A DNA stretch of 58,983 bases from a virus. Shown piece by piece: positions 47,562 through 55,340 of this stretch; position 1 is the first letter of the stretch, and the number at the start of each line of letters is the position of its first letter. The position numbers were made by a program, and so were the translations under genes. Where the stretch lies: positions 1-58,983 of the IMG/VR virus record IMGVR_UViG_3300044712_002220; one strand, 5' to 3'. The notes below the pieces were generated by a model that saw nothing but the letters and a program-made list of their open reading frames with translations, did no database searches and had not been told where the DNA came from.

Positions 47562-47801
47562 CTAGCTGCGGCGGTCGGGAACCTGGCCCGGCGTGTGGCC
47601 GGACCGGCGGCGAATGGGCGCGCCCAGCTCCCGCTCGAGGGCGGCGCGCTGCTCGGGGGGCATGTCGGCGAGGGTGCGGACGGGGCCGGAGAGCTCGCGG
47701 GCCTCGACCTCGCCGCGGAGCCACACCACGCGCTCGTCGACGGGGAGCTGGGCGGTGATGACCCGGGCCAGGTCGCGAGCGTGGGCGCGGCGGCGGGCCA
47801 T
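47562..47801 (-). CDS. Hypothetical protein, 79 aa
   Basis: ATG at 47801 directly abuts the stop of the switch gene. Rich in Arg/Glu with helices (ARDLARVITAQLPVDERVVW, PPEQRAALERELGAPIRR). Unknown function; early leftward operon. Confidence 0.6.
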   Translation of the reverse strand: MARRRAHARDLARVITAQLPVDERVVWLRGEVEARELSGPVRTLADMPPEQRAALERELGAPIRRRSGHTPGQVPDRRS

Positions 47802-48050
47802 CTACCGAGCCACCTTCCGACCGGCGCGCCGAGCGGACTGCTGCTTCGCTTCCTTCGCCCATGCCCTGAAGGGCACGGCGCCACCGGTGGCGTCCTCGAT
47901 CGCGAGTGCGTAATCGATGCCGGGCTGCCCCTCGCCATCGTGGGTCCACCGCCAGACCAGGGCGACCGGGGCGTCGATCTTCGCGGCGAAGTCACGGAGC
48001 GAGAGGCCGTTGCGCTCCAGGAACCGCGAGAGGAGAGACGTGCCTTCCAT
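47802..48050 (-). CDS. Switch regulator, Cro/CI-like HTH, leftward, 82 aa
   Basis: First gene of the leftward operon. HTH pattern LSRFLERNGLSLRDFAAKID, APVALVWRWTHDGEGQPGID, then a helical C-terminus. Faces the regulator at 48133 across 82 bp with inverted operators, the layout of a temperate-phage genetic switch. The transcript would start 1-2 bases before the ATG. Confidence 0.75.
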   Translation of the reverse strand: MEGTSLLSRFLERNGLSLRDFAAKIDAPVALVWRWTHDGEGQPGIDYALAIEDATGGAVPFRAWAKEAKQQSARRAGRKVAR

Positions 48051-48058
48051 GAAGAAGA

Positions 48059-48087
48059 ATGTTCACAAAAGTGCACCCCGAAGTCAA
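48059..48087 (-). promoter_or_regulatory. Leftward early promoter
   Basis: Minus strand TTGACT (48087-48082), 17 bp, GAACAT (48064-48059), ending 9 bases before the ATG at 48050. The operator GTGCAC (48071-48076) lies in the spacer, so a bound regulator would block transcription. Confidence 0.65.
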
Positions 48088-48124
48088 GAGGTACCCCACG
48101 GTGAACAGCCCGCAGTGCACTTTT
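48061..48124. promoter_or_regulatory. Switch operators (GTTCAC/GTGCAC inverted repeats)
   Basis: GTTCACAAAAGTGCAC (48061-48076) is repeated in inverted order as GTGAAC (48101-48106) and GTGCACTTTT (48115-48124). AAAAGTGCAC and GTGCACTTTT are exact inverted copies. Located between the two divergent HTH genes and overlapping the leftward promoter, as expected for CI/Cro operators. Confidence 0.75.
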
Positions 48125-48132
48125 CTGACCCT

Positions 48133-48417
48133 ATGACGCAGCTCGATCCCGTAGAGGCGCGCAACCGCTGGGTGCGCTGGGTGTCCTGGTATCTCAGGAC
48201 GCACCCTAAGGACGTGCCAACGAAGACCGCGCTCGCTCAACGATTGCGCGTGGTCAAGTCGGCGCTAACGCCGCTGCTTGATATCGCGGGAGACCGGGCC
48301 CCGTCCTTTGAGACACTGGTCGCGTCGAGCGATCTGATCGGTGCGCCGATCGATGTGATGCTGCGCACAGAGCCACCCTCGGAACCGCCTCCACCCCACC
48401 ACCGCGTCAAGCGCTGA
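48133..48417 (+). CDS. Switch regulator, HTH, rightward, 94 aa
   Basis: HTH-like core TKTALAQRLRVVKSALTPLL, then DIAGDRAPSFETLVASSDLI, with a Pro-rich tail. First gene of the rightward operon, opposite the regulator at 47802. ATG at 48133 chosen because upstream in-frame codons run through the operator region. Either of the two may be the lysogeny repressor; I cannot tell which. Confidence 0.7.
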   Translation: MTQLDPVEARNRWVRWVSWYLRTHPKDVPTKTALAQRLRVVKSALTPLLDIAGDRAPSFETLVASSDLIGAPIDVMLRTEPPSEPPPPHHRVKR

Positions 48418-48469
48418 CACCGGGTTATGGTGCGAGGCGTGTGGGCCCCGGCTGCTACAGTCGGGTCCT

Positions 48470-48715
48470 ATGCCGACGCCCAAGGGGGGTCTCGCTGATG
48501 CACGGGCGGCGAGTACCGACGACGATCCTGTGCTCTCCGCGCTCCTGGCCGACCTGGACGAGGCCAAGGAGCGCGCAACCGCGGCCTGCGCAGCTTTCGA
48601 CGAGGTCTGCCGCACCCACCGCACGGCACTCAGCGAGCTCGAGACTGCCGCGACCCGGGCGTACCTCAGTGCTGGGCGCGTGATGGCACTCGCGACGCGC
48701 ATCCGCACGAGGTAG
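48470..48715 (+). CDS. Small coiled-coil protein, 81 aa
   Basis: ATG at 48470. Helical, Ala/Glu/Asp-rich (LLADLDEAKERATAACAAFD, LSELETAATRAYLSAGRVMA). Followed directly by a strong terminator, so it closes the first rightward transcript. Unknown function. Confidence 0.6.
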   Translation: MPTPKGGLADARAASTDDDPVLSALLADLDEAKERATAACAAFDEVCRTHRTALSELETAATRAYLSAGRVMALATRIRTR

Positions 48716-48721
48716 CCCGCC

Positions 48722-48756
48722 AGCCTCCCTCCCCTCCGTGGGAGCGGAGGCTTTTT
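48722..48756 (+). terminator. Rho-independent terminator
   Basis: AGCCTCC (48722-48728) pairs with GGAGGCT (48746-48752), and inside it CTCCC (48729-48733) with GGGAG (48740-48744), leaving a 6-base loop, followed by TTTTT (48752-48756). The best terminator in the window. It separates the regulator unit from the main rightward operon, which has its own promoter at 48777. Confidence 0.9.
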
Positions 48757-48776
48757 CGGGTCCGCGTGGTTCACTC

Positions 48777-48805
48777 TTGTGCACGCGTTCATTTTCGTGT
48801 ACATA
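48777..48805 (+). promoter_or_regulatory. Promoter of the main rightward operon
   Basis: TTGTGC (48777-48782), exactly 17 bp, TACATA (48800-48805). The -35 contains GTGCAC (48779-48784), the same motif as the switch operators 660 bp upstream, so a switch regulator may control it. A 127-base leader with a CGCCCCC/GGGGGCG hairpin (48828-48854) precedes the first gene at 48933. Confidence 0.75.
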
Positions 48806-48932
48806 CTGGAGTCGTCAGCACGCAGCACGCCCCCGGCACCTGAGAGCGGGGGCGGGGAACCGGGAAGGAACGGACTCGACCCGACCCACGCTGCACGACG
48901 AAGGGCAGCAGCACGACGCGGAGGGGGTTGCG

Positions 48933-49088
48933 ATGAACCGGACGAACACGACGACCGAGAGCAGCACGCAGCCGAAGCCCACGACGCCGACGGAGGCGCT
49001 GGCCCAGGTGGCCCGCCACCTCGAGAACGCGGCCCGCCACCTGGCGCGCGTGCGGGTGCGCACCGCTCTCCGCGTGGAGGCTCGGTAG
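48933..49088 (+). CDS. Small hypothetical protein, 51 aa
   Basis: First gene after the rightward promoter leader. Thr/Ser-rich N-terminus (NRTNTTTESSTQPKPTTPT), then a basic helix (VARHLENAARHLARVRVR). GGAGGGGGTTGCG precedes the ATG. Unknown function. Confidence 0.6.
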   Translation: MNRTNTTTESSTQPKPTTPTEALAQVARHLENAARHLARVRVRTALRVEAR

Positions 49089-49090
49089 CC

Positions 49091-49312
49091 ATGACGACCC
49101 GCACCGAGTCCGCAGTCGCGCTGGTCGAGCAGGAGCTGCGCGCCGCCGGCGTGCCGGCCCGCATCACCGGCGAGCAGCGCCTCATCGACGTCGCGCTGTC
49201 GAGGCCGACCCGGGCGGAGTTCGCCGCGGCCGTGGACGTCATGAAGCGGCACCGCGGCGACGGCTACTCGTACCTGATCCACGCCTCGTACGGGACGACG
49301 GAGGTCCACTGA
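49091..49312 (+). CDS. Hypothetical protein, 73 aa
   Basis: ATG 3 bp after the previous stop. Helix-strand pattern (AVALVEQELRAAGVPARITG, AAVDVMKRHRGDGYSYLIHA). One of a run of small genes typical of phage early operons. Unknown function. Confidence 0.6.
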   Translation: MTTRTESAVALVEQELRAAGVPARITGEQRLIDVALSRPTRAEFAAAVDVMKRHRGDGYSYLIHASYGTTEVH

Positions 49313-49314
49313 TC

Positions 49315-49668
49315 ATGGCCGCCAAGACCGAGACGAAGTGGACGCCGGGGACGCTGCGGATCGTCGACCTGCGGCACCAGAAGAACGGGCAGATCAAGCT
49401 CGTCATCGACGAGGGGATCGCGGGAGGCGACCACATCGCCAACGTGATGGCGAACCAGTGGCGCCCCGAGACGGGGACCGCCGCGAGCCCCGACGCGCTC
49501 GCGTGGGCGAACCTGCTCCGGGCCTCTCCGCACATGTACGCGGCGCTTCTGGCGATCGTCGCCGAGCATGACCGCGCCGCGGCAGAGATCGAGCCCGGCT
49601 TCACGTGCGGCTGCGACCGGGTCTGCAAGGTCGCCCACGCCGCGCTCGCGAAGGCGGAGGGCCGCTGA
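49315..49668 (+). CDS. Hypothetical protein, 117 aa
   Basis: Small phage protein of the type WTPGTLRIVDLRHQKNGQIK ... VMANQWRPETGTAASPDALA with LLRASPHMYAALLAIVAEHD. The ASPxxYxALxxI helix recurs in many phage proteins of unknown function. C-terminal CGCDRVC may bind metal. Confidence 0.65.
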   Translation: MAAKTETKWTPGTLRIVDLRHQKNGQIKLVIDEGIAGGDHIANVMANQWRPETGTAASPDALAWANLLRASPHMYAALLAIVAEHDRAAAEIEPGFTCGCDRVCKVAHAALAKAEGR

Positions 49669-49670
49669 TC

Positions 49671-49865
49671 ATGACCACCTCCGCCCTCATCACCGAGACC
49701 TCGGCCGACCTCGCCGCGCGCCACGTGCACGCGCACGTCGAGGTGGACGAGCGCGAGCACCTGCGGCTCGTCACCGACCGAGGGACCTCTCCCGAGGAGC
49801 GCGCCGCCGCCGCCGCGATCCTCTGGCTCCACCTCCACCGCGCCGCGGCGAGTGAGGTCCACTGA
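49671..49865 (+). CDS. Small hypothetical protein, 64 aa
   Basis: ATG 3 bp after the previous gene. Helical, His/Glu-rich (AARHVHAHVEVDEREHLRLV). Unknown function. Confidence 0.55.
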   Translation: MTTSALITETSADLAARHVHAHVEVDEREHLRLVTDRGTSPEERAAAAAILWLHLHRAAASEVH

Positions 49866-49867
49866 CC

Positions 49868-50152
49868 ATGGCCGCGACCGGTCACGCCGTGCCGCTCGGC
49901 TACTGCGACGAGGCGGAGTGCGTCTCGGATCCGATGCCGTACTACGAGTTCGTCACGTTCGACGGCGCCGAGTTCTGCCCGCCGTGCGCGTTCGAGGCTG
50001 CCGCGCAGGTGGTCTCGCCGCTCCTCCGGCCGCACTGGACCCACACCTCGACCACGCTCCGCTCCGCCGAGGACGGCGTGCGGGTGCTCGAGCAGCTTCT
50101 CGCCCGCGCGAAGGCGCTGATCGCGGTCGAGCGCACGAAGGAGGTGCGGTGA
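49868..50152 (+). CDS. Cys-containing small protein, 94 aa
   Basis: CDEAEC and CPPC pairs (Cys13, Cys18, Cys37, Cys40) suggest one zinc site. C-terminal helix AEDGVRVLEQLLARAKALIA. Unknown function. Confidence 0.6.
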   Translation: MAATGHAVPLGYCDEAECVSDPMPYYEFVTFDGAEFCPPCAFEAAAQVVSPLLRPHWTHTSTTLRSAEDGVRVLEQLLARAKALIAVERTKEVR

Positions 50153-50355
50153 TGGCCCCCGCTGCCGCCGCTCACCTGATGGACCTCGAGTCCGCGCTCG
50201 ACCGGGCCCGGCGGATCCACGCCCGGATCACCTGCGGCCCCACCAGCGCCAGCACCGTGGCGCTGCTCCTCGCGGCGGACTCGGCGCTCTCGGACGCACG
50301 CCGCGCCCACGACGAGTTCGCCGCCGCCGTCCGCACCGCACAGGAGGCCGCGTAG
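50152..50355 (+). CDS. Small helical protein, 67 aa
   Basis: ATG overlapping the previous stop (TGATG). Ala-rich helices (MDLESALDRARRIHARITC, STVALLLAADSALSDARRAH). Unknown function. Confidence 0.55.
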   Translation: MAPAAAAHLMDLESALDRARRIHARITCGPTSASTVALLLAADSALSDARRAHDEFAAAVRTAQEAA

Positions 50356-50357
50356 CC

Positions 50358-50702
50358 ATGCGCACGATCTGGACCACCGTCAGCTGCACCGACCCGATCA
50401 CGGAGGAGGACTGCTCCGCTCGCTGCCGCGTCACCCTCGGCTCGCGGCGCCCCTCCAGCCTCTACCCCGGCTGCTCCTCGCGCTGGGTCCCCGCCGACGT
50501 GGCCGCCGAGGTCGAGGTGCACGCGGTGGTCTCCGAGACGACCGGCATCGCGCGCGAGGACCTGGTCGAGCTGCTCCAGGCGGACGCGGAGTTCTGCGCG
50601 CTCGTCGCCGCGGCGGCCGAGGACGAGCACCGCGCCGCCCGGTGCGTCGCCGCCGAGGCGTACGGCGACGCGCGACGCGAGGACCGCCGCCTGAGCCTGT
50701 AA
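50358..50702 (+). CDS. Hypothetical protein, 114 aa
   Basis: Two N-terminal Cys pairs (CTDP, CSARC) and CSSRW, then a helical, acidic C-terminus (EDLVELLQADAEFCALVAAA). Last of the small genes before the recombination block. Unknown function. Confidence 0.6.
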   Translation: MRTIWTTVSCTDPITEEDCSARCRVTLGSRRPSSLYPGCSSRWVPADVAAEVEVHAVVSETTGIAREDLVELLQADAEFCALVAAAAEDEHRAARCVAAEAYGDARREDRRLSL

Positions 50703-50731
50703 CCGACCACCCCGAACCCAGGAGACCCCGC

Positions 50732-51709
50732 ATGGAAGCAACCTCGACCGCACCTACCACCGCCCCCGCGCCGTTCTCGCCCGCGGCGATGATGACCGCC
50801 GCATGGGAGAAGCATCTCGCAAGCCGCGTGAAGGTCTCCCCGTGGACCACCACGCGCGCCTCCGGGATCGGGGACCCCTGCGAGCGCCGAATCTTCTACC
50901 GCCGCACCGAGGGCGTCCGGGAGAAGCCCTACGACCCGGACCTGCAGGCCATCTTCGACCTCGGCAACCACCTGGAGGTCTACGTCGTCCGGAAGATCGA
51001 AGCGATGGGGTTCGACGTCGTCCAGCGCGGGAAGGACTGGGCGGACCCCGACCTCGAGATCACCGGTCACGTCGACGCGCTCGTCTCCCGTGAGGGGTGG
51101 CCGCGCGCCGTCCCCACCGAGATCAAGGGCCTGAACCCCTTCACGGCGGGGACGATCGAGCGGATCGAGGACATCCGCGACCACGCATCGTTCTGGGTCC
51201 GGAAGTACTACGACCAGCTCCAGACGTACCTCGACTTCGAGAAGAAGCCGCTGGGCCTGTTCGCGCTCCTCGACAAGAGCGCCGGCCAGATCCGGTTCAT
51301 CGACTGCCCGCGCGACGACGCGCGGATCGCCGCCCTCAAGGCGAAGGCCGCCCGCATCCGCGACGCCGTCCGGGCCCGCGCCGTGCCCGATCGGACCTCC
51401 GCGACCGGCGAGTGCGAGCGCTGCGGGTTCCGGCACCTCTGCTGCCCGGACATCGACTACGGCGACGGGCCGGTCGTGCTCGACAACCCCGAGCTCGCGG
51501 ACCTCCTCTCGCGCCGCGCCGCCATCGAGGCCACCGGACGCGAGTTCGCCCGGCTCGACAAGAAGGTGAAGGAGTTGCTTCCCGACGCGCCCACCGTGCT
51601 CGTCGGCGACTTCGAGGTCACCGCCCGGAAGCAGGATCGCGCCTCCTACGTCGTCCCGGCGGGCACCTCGTGGGTCCGGAAGATCGGCCGCATCGGAGGG
51701 ACGCACTGA
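50732..51709 (+). CDS. Cas4/RecB-like exonuclease with Fe-S cysteines, 325 aa
   Basis: PD-(D/E)xK nuclease: His80 (GNHLEVY), Asp115 (ITGHVDALV), Glu130-x-Lys132 (PTEIKGL), and Q162-x3-Y (YDQLQTYL). Cys50 and a C-terminal Cys228, Cys231, Cys237 (CERCGFRHLC) are placed as in Cas4/AddB Fe-S nucleases. Likely the 5'-3' exonuclease partner of the next gene in phage recombination. GGAG precedes the ATG. Confidence 0.85.
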   Translation: MEATSTAPTTAPAPFSPAAMMTAAWEKHLASRVKVSPWTTTRASGIGDPCERRIFYRRTEGVREKPYDPDLQAIFDLGNHLEVYVVRKIEAMGFDVVQRGKDWADPDLEITGHVDALVSREGWPRAVPTEIKGLNPFTAGTIERIEDIRDHASFWVRKYYDQLQTYLDFEKKPLGLFALLDKSAGQIRFIDCPRDDARIAALKAKAARIRDAVRARAVPDRTSATGECERCGFRHLCCPDIDYGDGPVVLDNPELADLLSRRAAIEATGREFARLDKKVKELLPDAPTVLVGDFEVTARKQDRASYVVPAGTSWVRKIGRIGGTH

Positions 51710-52755
51710 TGGCCGCCAACGGAACCTCCGCCGCGCTCCCCGCCGGCGCGCAGACGATCGAGATCCTCAACGACCCCGTCGCGCTCGCCAGGGCGACCCC
51801 GGACCAGCTCGAGCAGGCGATCGACCGCCGCAACGCGCTGATGGACAAGATCCGCGACGCCGCCGTCAAGGCGACCTGGTCCGAGCAGTGGACGAACATG
51901 GACGGGAAGCCGTGGCCCACCGCCGCGGCCGCGGAGACCATCGCGCGCCGATGCGCGGTGAAGGTCCACTCGGTCTCGTACAAGCGCGAGGAGCGCCACG
52001 ACGACCAGGGGGGATTCTTCTTCTACGCCTACACCGGGACCGTCGAGCTCCCGGGCGGCCTCGACTCTGCCGAGGTGGTCGGGACCTGCTCCTCGCGCGA
52101 CCAGTTCATCGGCACGGGGACCGGCGACGGCGCCGACGACCTCTCCGAGATCAACGAGGACGACATCCTCAAGGCCGCCTACAGCAACATGATCGTCAAC
52201 GGGGTGATGCGCCTCCTCGGGCTCCGCGGCCTCACCTGGGCGCGCCTCTCGGAGCTCTCGGGCGGGAAGCTCGAGTCGGAGAAGGCCGCCCAGATCACAC
52301 ACAAGGGTGGCGCCCGCGGCGGCGGGCAGGGCCAGACCGCGAACGACGTCGTCCTCAAGTTCGGCCGCTCGAAGGACAAGAAGCTCTCCGAGTGCTCGGA
52401 CGAGGACGTCCGCTGGTACATCGGCCGGTGGGAGGCCGACCTCGCCGACGCGGCAAAGGAGAAGTTCCACAAGTTTTGCAAGCGCGACATCGAGATCGGC
52501 CGCGCCATCCTCGCCGCCCGCGCGAACGCCCAGGCTGGCACCACCGCCGGCGCGCCCGCGGCGGACCAGAAGCCCTCGCCCTGGCAGCGCATCCGCGCCC
52601 TCGACCGCCAGATGCCCGAGGACGAGCTCAAGGCGATCACGAAGAAGGCCACCGGCAAGGCGAACGCGAGCCAGCTCGCCGACGCAGACGTCGACCTCGT
52701 GGCGAAGGCCATCGTCGCGCACCGCCAGGCCGGCGGCGACGACATCCCGTTCTAG
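51709..52755 (+). CDS. Putative single-strand annealing/binding protein with SSB-like tip, 348 aa
   Basis: Follows the nuclease with an overlapping ATG. Central domain with ATWSEQWTNMDGKPWPTAAAA, FFYAYTGTVELPGG and INEDDILKAAYSNMIVNGVM is unassigned. The last residues GGDDIPF match the acidic tip of bacterial SSB proteins that recruit partner enzymes. Context between exonuclease and SMC-like ATPase suggests a recombinase; the family is unproven. Confidence 0.65.
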   Translation: MAANGTSAALPAGAQTIEILNDPVALARATPDQLEQAIDRRNALMDKIRDAAVKATWSEQWTNMDGKPWPTAAAAETIARRCAVKVHSVSYKREERHDDQGGFFFYAYTGTVELPGGLDSAEVVGTCSSRDQFIGTGTGDGADDLSEINEDDILKAAYSNMIVNGVMRLLGLRGLTWARLSELSGGKLESEKAAQITHKGGARGGGQGQTANDVVLKFGRSKDKKLSECSDEDVRWYIGRWEADLADAAKEKFHKFCKRDIEIGRAILAARANAQAGTTAGAPAADQKPSPWQRIRALDRQMPEDELKAITKKATGKANASQLADADVDLVAKAIVAHRQAGGDDIPF

Positions 52756-52766
52756 GAGACCCACCC

Positions 52767-54071
52767 ATGTCCCGCATCGTGAAGCTGGAAGCCGAGAACG
52801 TGAAGCGCCTCCGGGCCGTGACCATCACGCCCGAGGGCTCCGTGGTCACCATCCGCGGGGAGAACGGCCAGGGGAAGACGAGCGTCCTCGACGCGATCGA
52901 GTACGCCCTCGCCGGGGAGAAGACCCACCCGGCGGAGCCGATCCGCCGCGGCGCCGAGAAGGCCCGGGTCGTCCTCGAGACCGACGACGGACTCGTGGTC
53001 GAGCGCCGGTGGACCTCCAAGGGCACCACCCTCGCCGTGAAGACGAAGGACGGGGCTAAGTACAGCAGCCCGCAGAAAATGCTCGACGGGCTCGTCGGCC
53101 GCCTCTCCTTCGACCCCCTCGCCTTCATGCGCGAGAAGCCGGAGCGCCAGGCCGAGGTGCTCCGCCAACTCGTCGGGGTCGACACCACCCTCCTCGACGC
53201 GAAGCGGAAGCAGATGTTCGACGCCCGCACGGAGGTGAACCGGCGCGTGGCGGCGGCGAGGGCGCGCCTCGACGCGACCCCCGTGGTCGATGCGCCCGAC
53301 GAGCCCTCCAGCGCCGCCGACCTCGTGGCCGAGCAGGAGCGGCGCCGGGGGATCCGGGACGGCAACGAGACGGTCCGCCGCGAGCTCGCGGCGGCGAAGG
53401 ACCGGTTCCGCGAGGTGGAGCGCCGGATCGCTGCCGGGAAGGCCGAGATCGCGAAGCTCGAGAAGGCGCTCGCCGACGCGAGGGCTCTCCTCGCCGCCGA
53501 CGAGCGCGACCTGGAGACCGCCCGTCAGCGCGGGAAGGCGCTCGTCGAGCAGGTGAACGCGCTCGCCGACCCGGACCTGGACGAGATCCCGGCGCGGCTC
53601 CGCGAGGTCGAGGCGGTGAACGAGCGGGTCCGCCAGAAGAAGGCCCGCGCTGCCCTCGCCGGCGAGCTCGCGGCCGCGGAGTCCGAGGCTTCGAAGCTCT
53701 CGGCGGAGATCGAGGCGATCGACGGTCAGAAGGCCGCCGTCCTCGACGAAGCGTCCTTCCCGGTCCCGGGTCTCGGGTTCGGCGAGCGCGGGGTCACGCT
53801 GAACGGGCTTCCCCTCGACCAGGCCAGCGCCGCCGAGCAGCTCCGGGTGTCGATGGCGATGGGGCTGGCCCTGAACCCGAAGCTTCCGGTCGTCCTCATC
53901 CGCGACGGCTCCCTCCTCGACGCGAAGTCCCTCGCCCTCGTCTCGGCGATGGCCGAGGCGGCGAAGGCGCAGGTGTGGCTCGAGGTCGTCGGGAAGGGCG
54001 GCGTCGGCGTCGTCATCGAGGACGGGCAGGTCGAGGGCGCGGCGGCACAGGCCGAGAAGGGAGCGGCGTAG
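52767..54071 (+). CDS. Rad50/RecN-like ABC ATPase, 434 aa
   Basis: N-terminal ATPase with Walker A GENGQGKTS (31-39), then a long coiled coil (about 140-315, RRVAAARARLDATP ... EIEAIDGQKAAVLDE). The C-terminal part contains LDQASAAEQLRVSMAMGLAL (signature-like) and KLPVVLIRDGSLLDAKSLAL (Walker B region). Architecture of small SMC-like phage ATPases of recombination operons. Together with the Cas4-like nuclease it resembles Rad50-Mre11/SbcCD-type end processing. Confidence 0.85.
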   Translation: MSRIVKLEAENVKRLRAVTITPEGSVVTIRGENGQGKTSVLDAIEYALAGEKTHPAEPIRRGAEKARVVLETDDGLVVERRWTSKGTTLAVKTKDGAKYSSPQKMLDGLVGRLSFDPLAFMREKPERQAEVLRQLVGVDTTLLDAKRKQMFDARTEVNRRVAAARARLDATPVVDAPDEPSSAADLVAEQERRRGIRDGNETVRRELAAAKDRFREVERRIAAGKAEIAKLEKALADARALLAADERDLETARQRGKALVEQVNALADPDLDEIPARLREVEAVNERVRQKKARAALAGELAAAESEASKLSAEIEAIDGQKAAVLDEASFPVPGLGFGERGVTLNGLPLDQASAAEQLRVSMAMGLALNPKLPVVLIRDGSLLDAKSLALVSAMAEAAKAQVWLEVVGKGGVGVVIEDGQVEGAAAQAEKGAA

Positions 54072-54073
54072 CC

Positions 54074-54439
54074 ATGACGGAGACGACAGCGACCTGCCAG
54101 ACGTGCCCGTTCGCAACGCCGCTCGACCAGAGGCGCGAGGACGGGACCCCGGAGATCCGGTGTCACCACACCGCGGCGGTCAACGCTTTCGAGACCACCT
54201 TCCAGCGCGCCGACTGGTGGTGCTCGGAGCACCCCGAGCGCTCCGCCGTCGCCGGGCGCCTCGAGCTCACGCGCGGCGTCATCGGGGCCGCGGACGCCAT
54301 CTGCCAGGAGCTCGGCGGGGCCGAGTGGTCCGACGCCGCCCACGCGGAGGAGATCCTCCGCGGGCTCATCAACCGCCACTGGAAGCCGCTCCGCGACGCG
54401 CTGCGCGCGCACCCGCTGGATGCCCCGGAGGCCCCGTGA
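54074..54439 (+). CDS. Zinc-binding hypothetical protein, 121 aa
   Basis: CQTCPF, CHH and WCSEH (Cys8, Cys11, Cys30, Cys50) form a probable zinc site; the C-terminal 60 residues are helical. Similar small proteins occur after recombination genes in phages. Unknown function. Confidence 0.6.
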   Translation: MTETTATCQTCPFATPLDQRREDGTPEIRCHHTAAVNAFETTFQRADWWCSEHPERSAVAGRLELTRGVIGAADAICQELGGAEWSDAAHAEEILRGLINRHWKPLRDALRAHPLDAPEAP

Positions 54440-54501
54440 AGACCGCGACGCGCTACCGCCCCGAGTTCGTCGTCGCGCGGGAGTCACGGAGGCCGACGTG
54501 A
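54436..54501 (+). CDS. Possible 21-aa micropeptide
   Basis: GTG overlapping the previous TGA, and its TGA overlaps the next GTG, so it forms a link in the GTGA chain. Basic peptide (TATRYRPEFVVARESRRPT). It may only couple translation of its neighbours. Confidence 0.35.
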   Translation: MKTATRYRPEFVVARESRRPT

Positions 54502-54680
54502 CCCCCGCGGAGCGCCGCATCGTCGAGCGGCTCGTCGCCGCCGCCGAGGCGCTGATCGTCCCCGACGGCCAGATCGGCCGCCCCGAGGTGTGGGCGGAGA
54601 GGTGGGCCGCCCTCGGGCCCGCCGTCGCCGAGGCCCGCAAGCTGCTCAACCCCCGCCGCACCACCCAGACCAAGGAGTAG
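54498..54680 (+). CDS. Small hypothetical protein, 60 aa
   Basis: GTG start overlapping the upstream stop. Helical (AERRIVERLVAAAEALIVPD), C-terminal LLNPRRTTQTKE. Unknown function. Confidence 0.55.
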   Translation: MTPAERRIVERLVAAAEALIVPDGQIGRPEVWAERWAALGPAVAEARKLLNPRRTTQTKE

Positions 54681-54684
54681 CGCC

Positions 54685-54918
54685 ATGACCGACGCCGTCC
54701 CGACCAGCAGCCCCGCCCCCGTCGCCGCGATCGACCTCTCCGGCGTGATCCTCCTCGTCAGCCGCGAGGAGGTGCAGTTCCTCGCGTCGGAGCCGATGAC
54801 GGAGGAGGGGCCCGGGTCGACCAACCTCATCACCATCACCGGCCTGCCCTACGCCACGGTCCGCGATCTCGCCAAGCGGTGGGGCGAGTCGATGCCCTGC
54901 TCCATCCGGTTCGGCTAG
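54685..54918 (+). CDS. Small hypothetical protein, 77 aa
   Basis: ATG 4 bp after the previous stop. Contains LSGVILLVSREEVQFLASEP and ITITGLPYATVRDLAKRWG, an alpha/beta pattern. No family. Confidence 0.55.
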   Translation: MTDAVPTSSPAPVAAIDLSGVILLVSREEVQFLASEPMTEEGPGSTNLITITGLPYATVRDLAKRWGESMPCSIRFG

Positions 54919-54926
54919 GGGTCCAC

Positions 54927-55340
54927 GTGTCCGCCCGCGAGACCGCCGCGGTCCTCCTCGCCGCCCAGGCCGCCTCGGGCACGCGCCCGGCGCGCCGCCG
55001 CACCTCCTCCCCGCCTCCGGGCGCTGGAGTGGGCTCCCCACCCGCAGCCGTGGCCGCCGCCCCCCTCGGCGTTGCCACCGAGCGCGGTGAGGGGAGTCCT
55101 CTCGAGCGCCCGGAGGCGGCGGGCGGGCAGTCCGAGGCGACCGACGTCCGGGCTGACCTCGGGTACGTGCACACCCCGTCGCCGAAGGCGAAGGCGCCGA
55201 CGGGTGAGGTCGAGTGGGTGAAGCCCAGCGGCTCCCGGTGGGAGGCTCAGGTCCGGCGCGTCAGCGGGAAGCGGTGCTGGGTGTACGGGCCCACGGAGGC
55301 CGCGGTGCGCGCCGCCGCGGCGACGGAGGCTCGGCGATGA
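54927..55340 (+). CDS. Pro/Ala-rich hypothetical protein, 137 aa
   Basis: GTG start. Residues 20-85 are low-complexity Pro/Ala/Gly/Arg. The C-terminal WVKPSGSRWEAQVRRVSGKR, CWVYGPTEAAVRAAAA resembles an AP2-like DNA-binding strand motif (W-x-A-x-V). Located before an HNH-associated zinc protein. Tentative. Confidence 0.5.
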   Translation: MSARETAAVLLAAQAASGTRPARRRTSSPPPGAGVGSPPAAVAAAPLGVATERGEGSPLERPEAAGGQSEATDVRADLGYVHTPSPKAKAPTGEVEWVKPSGSRWEAQVRRVSGKRCWVYGPTEAAVRAAAATEARR

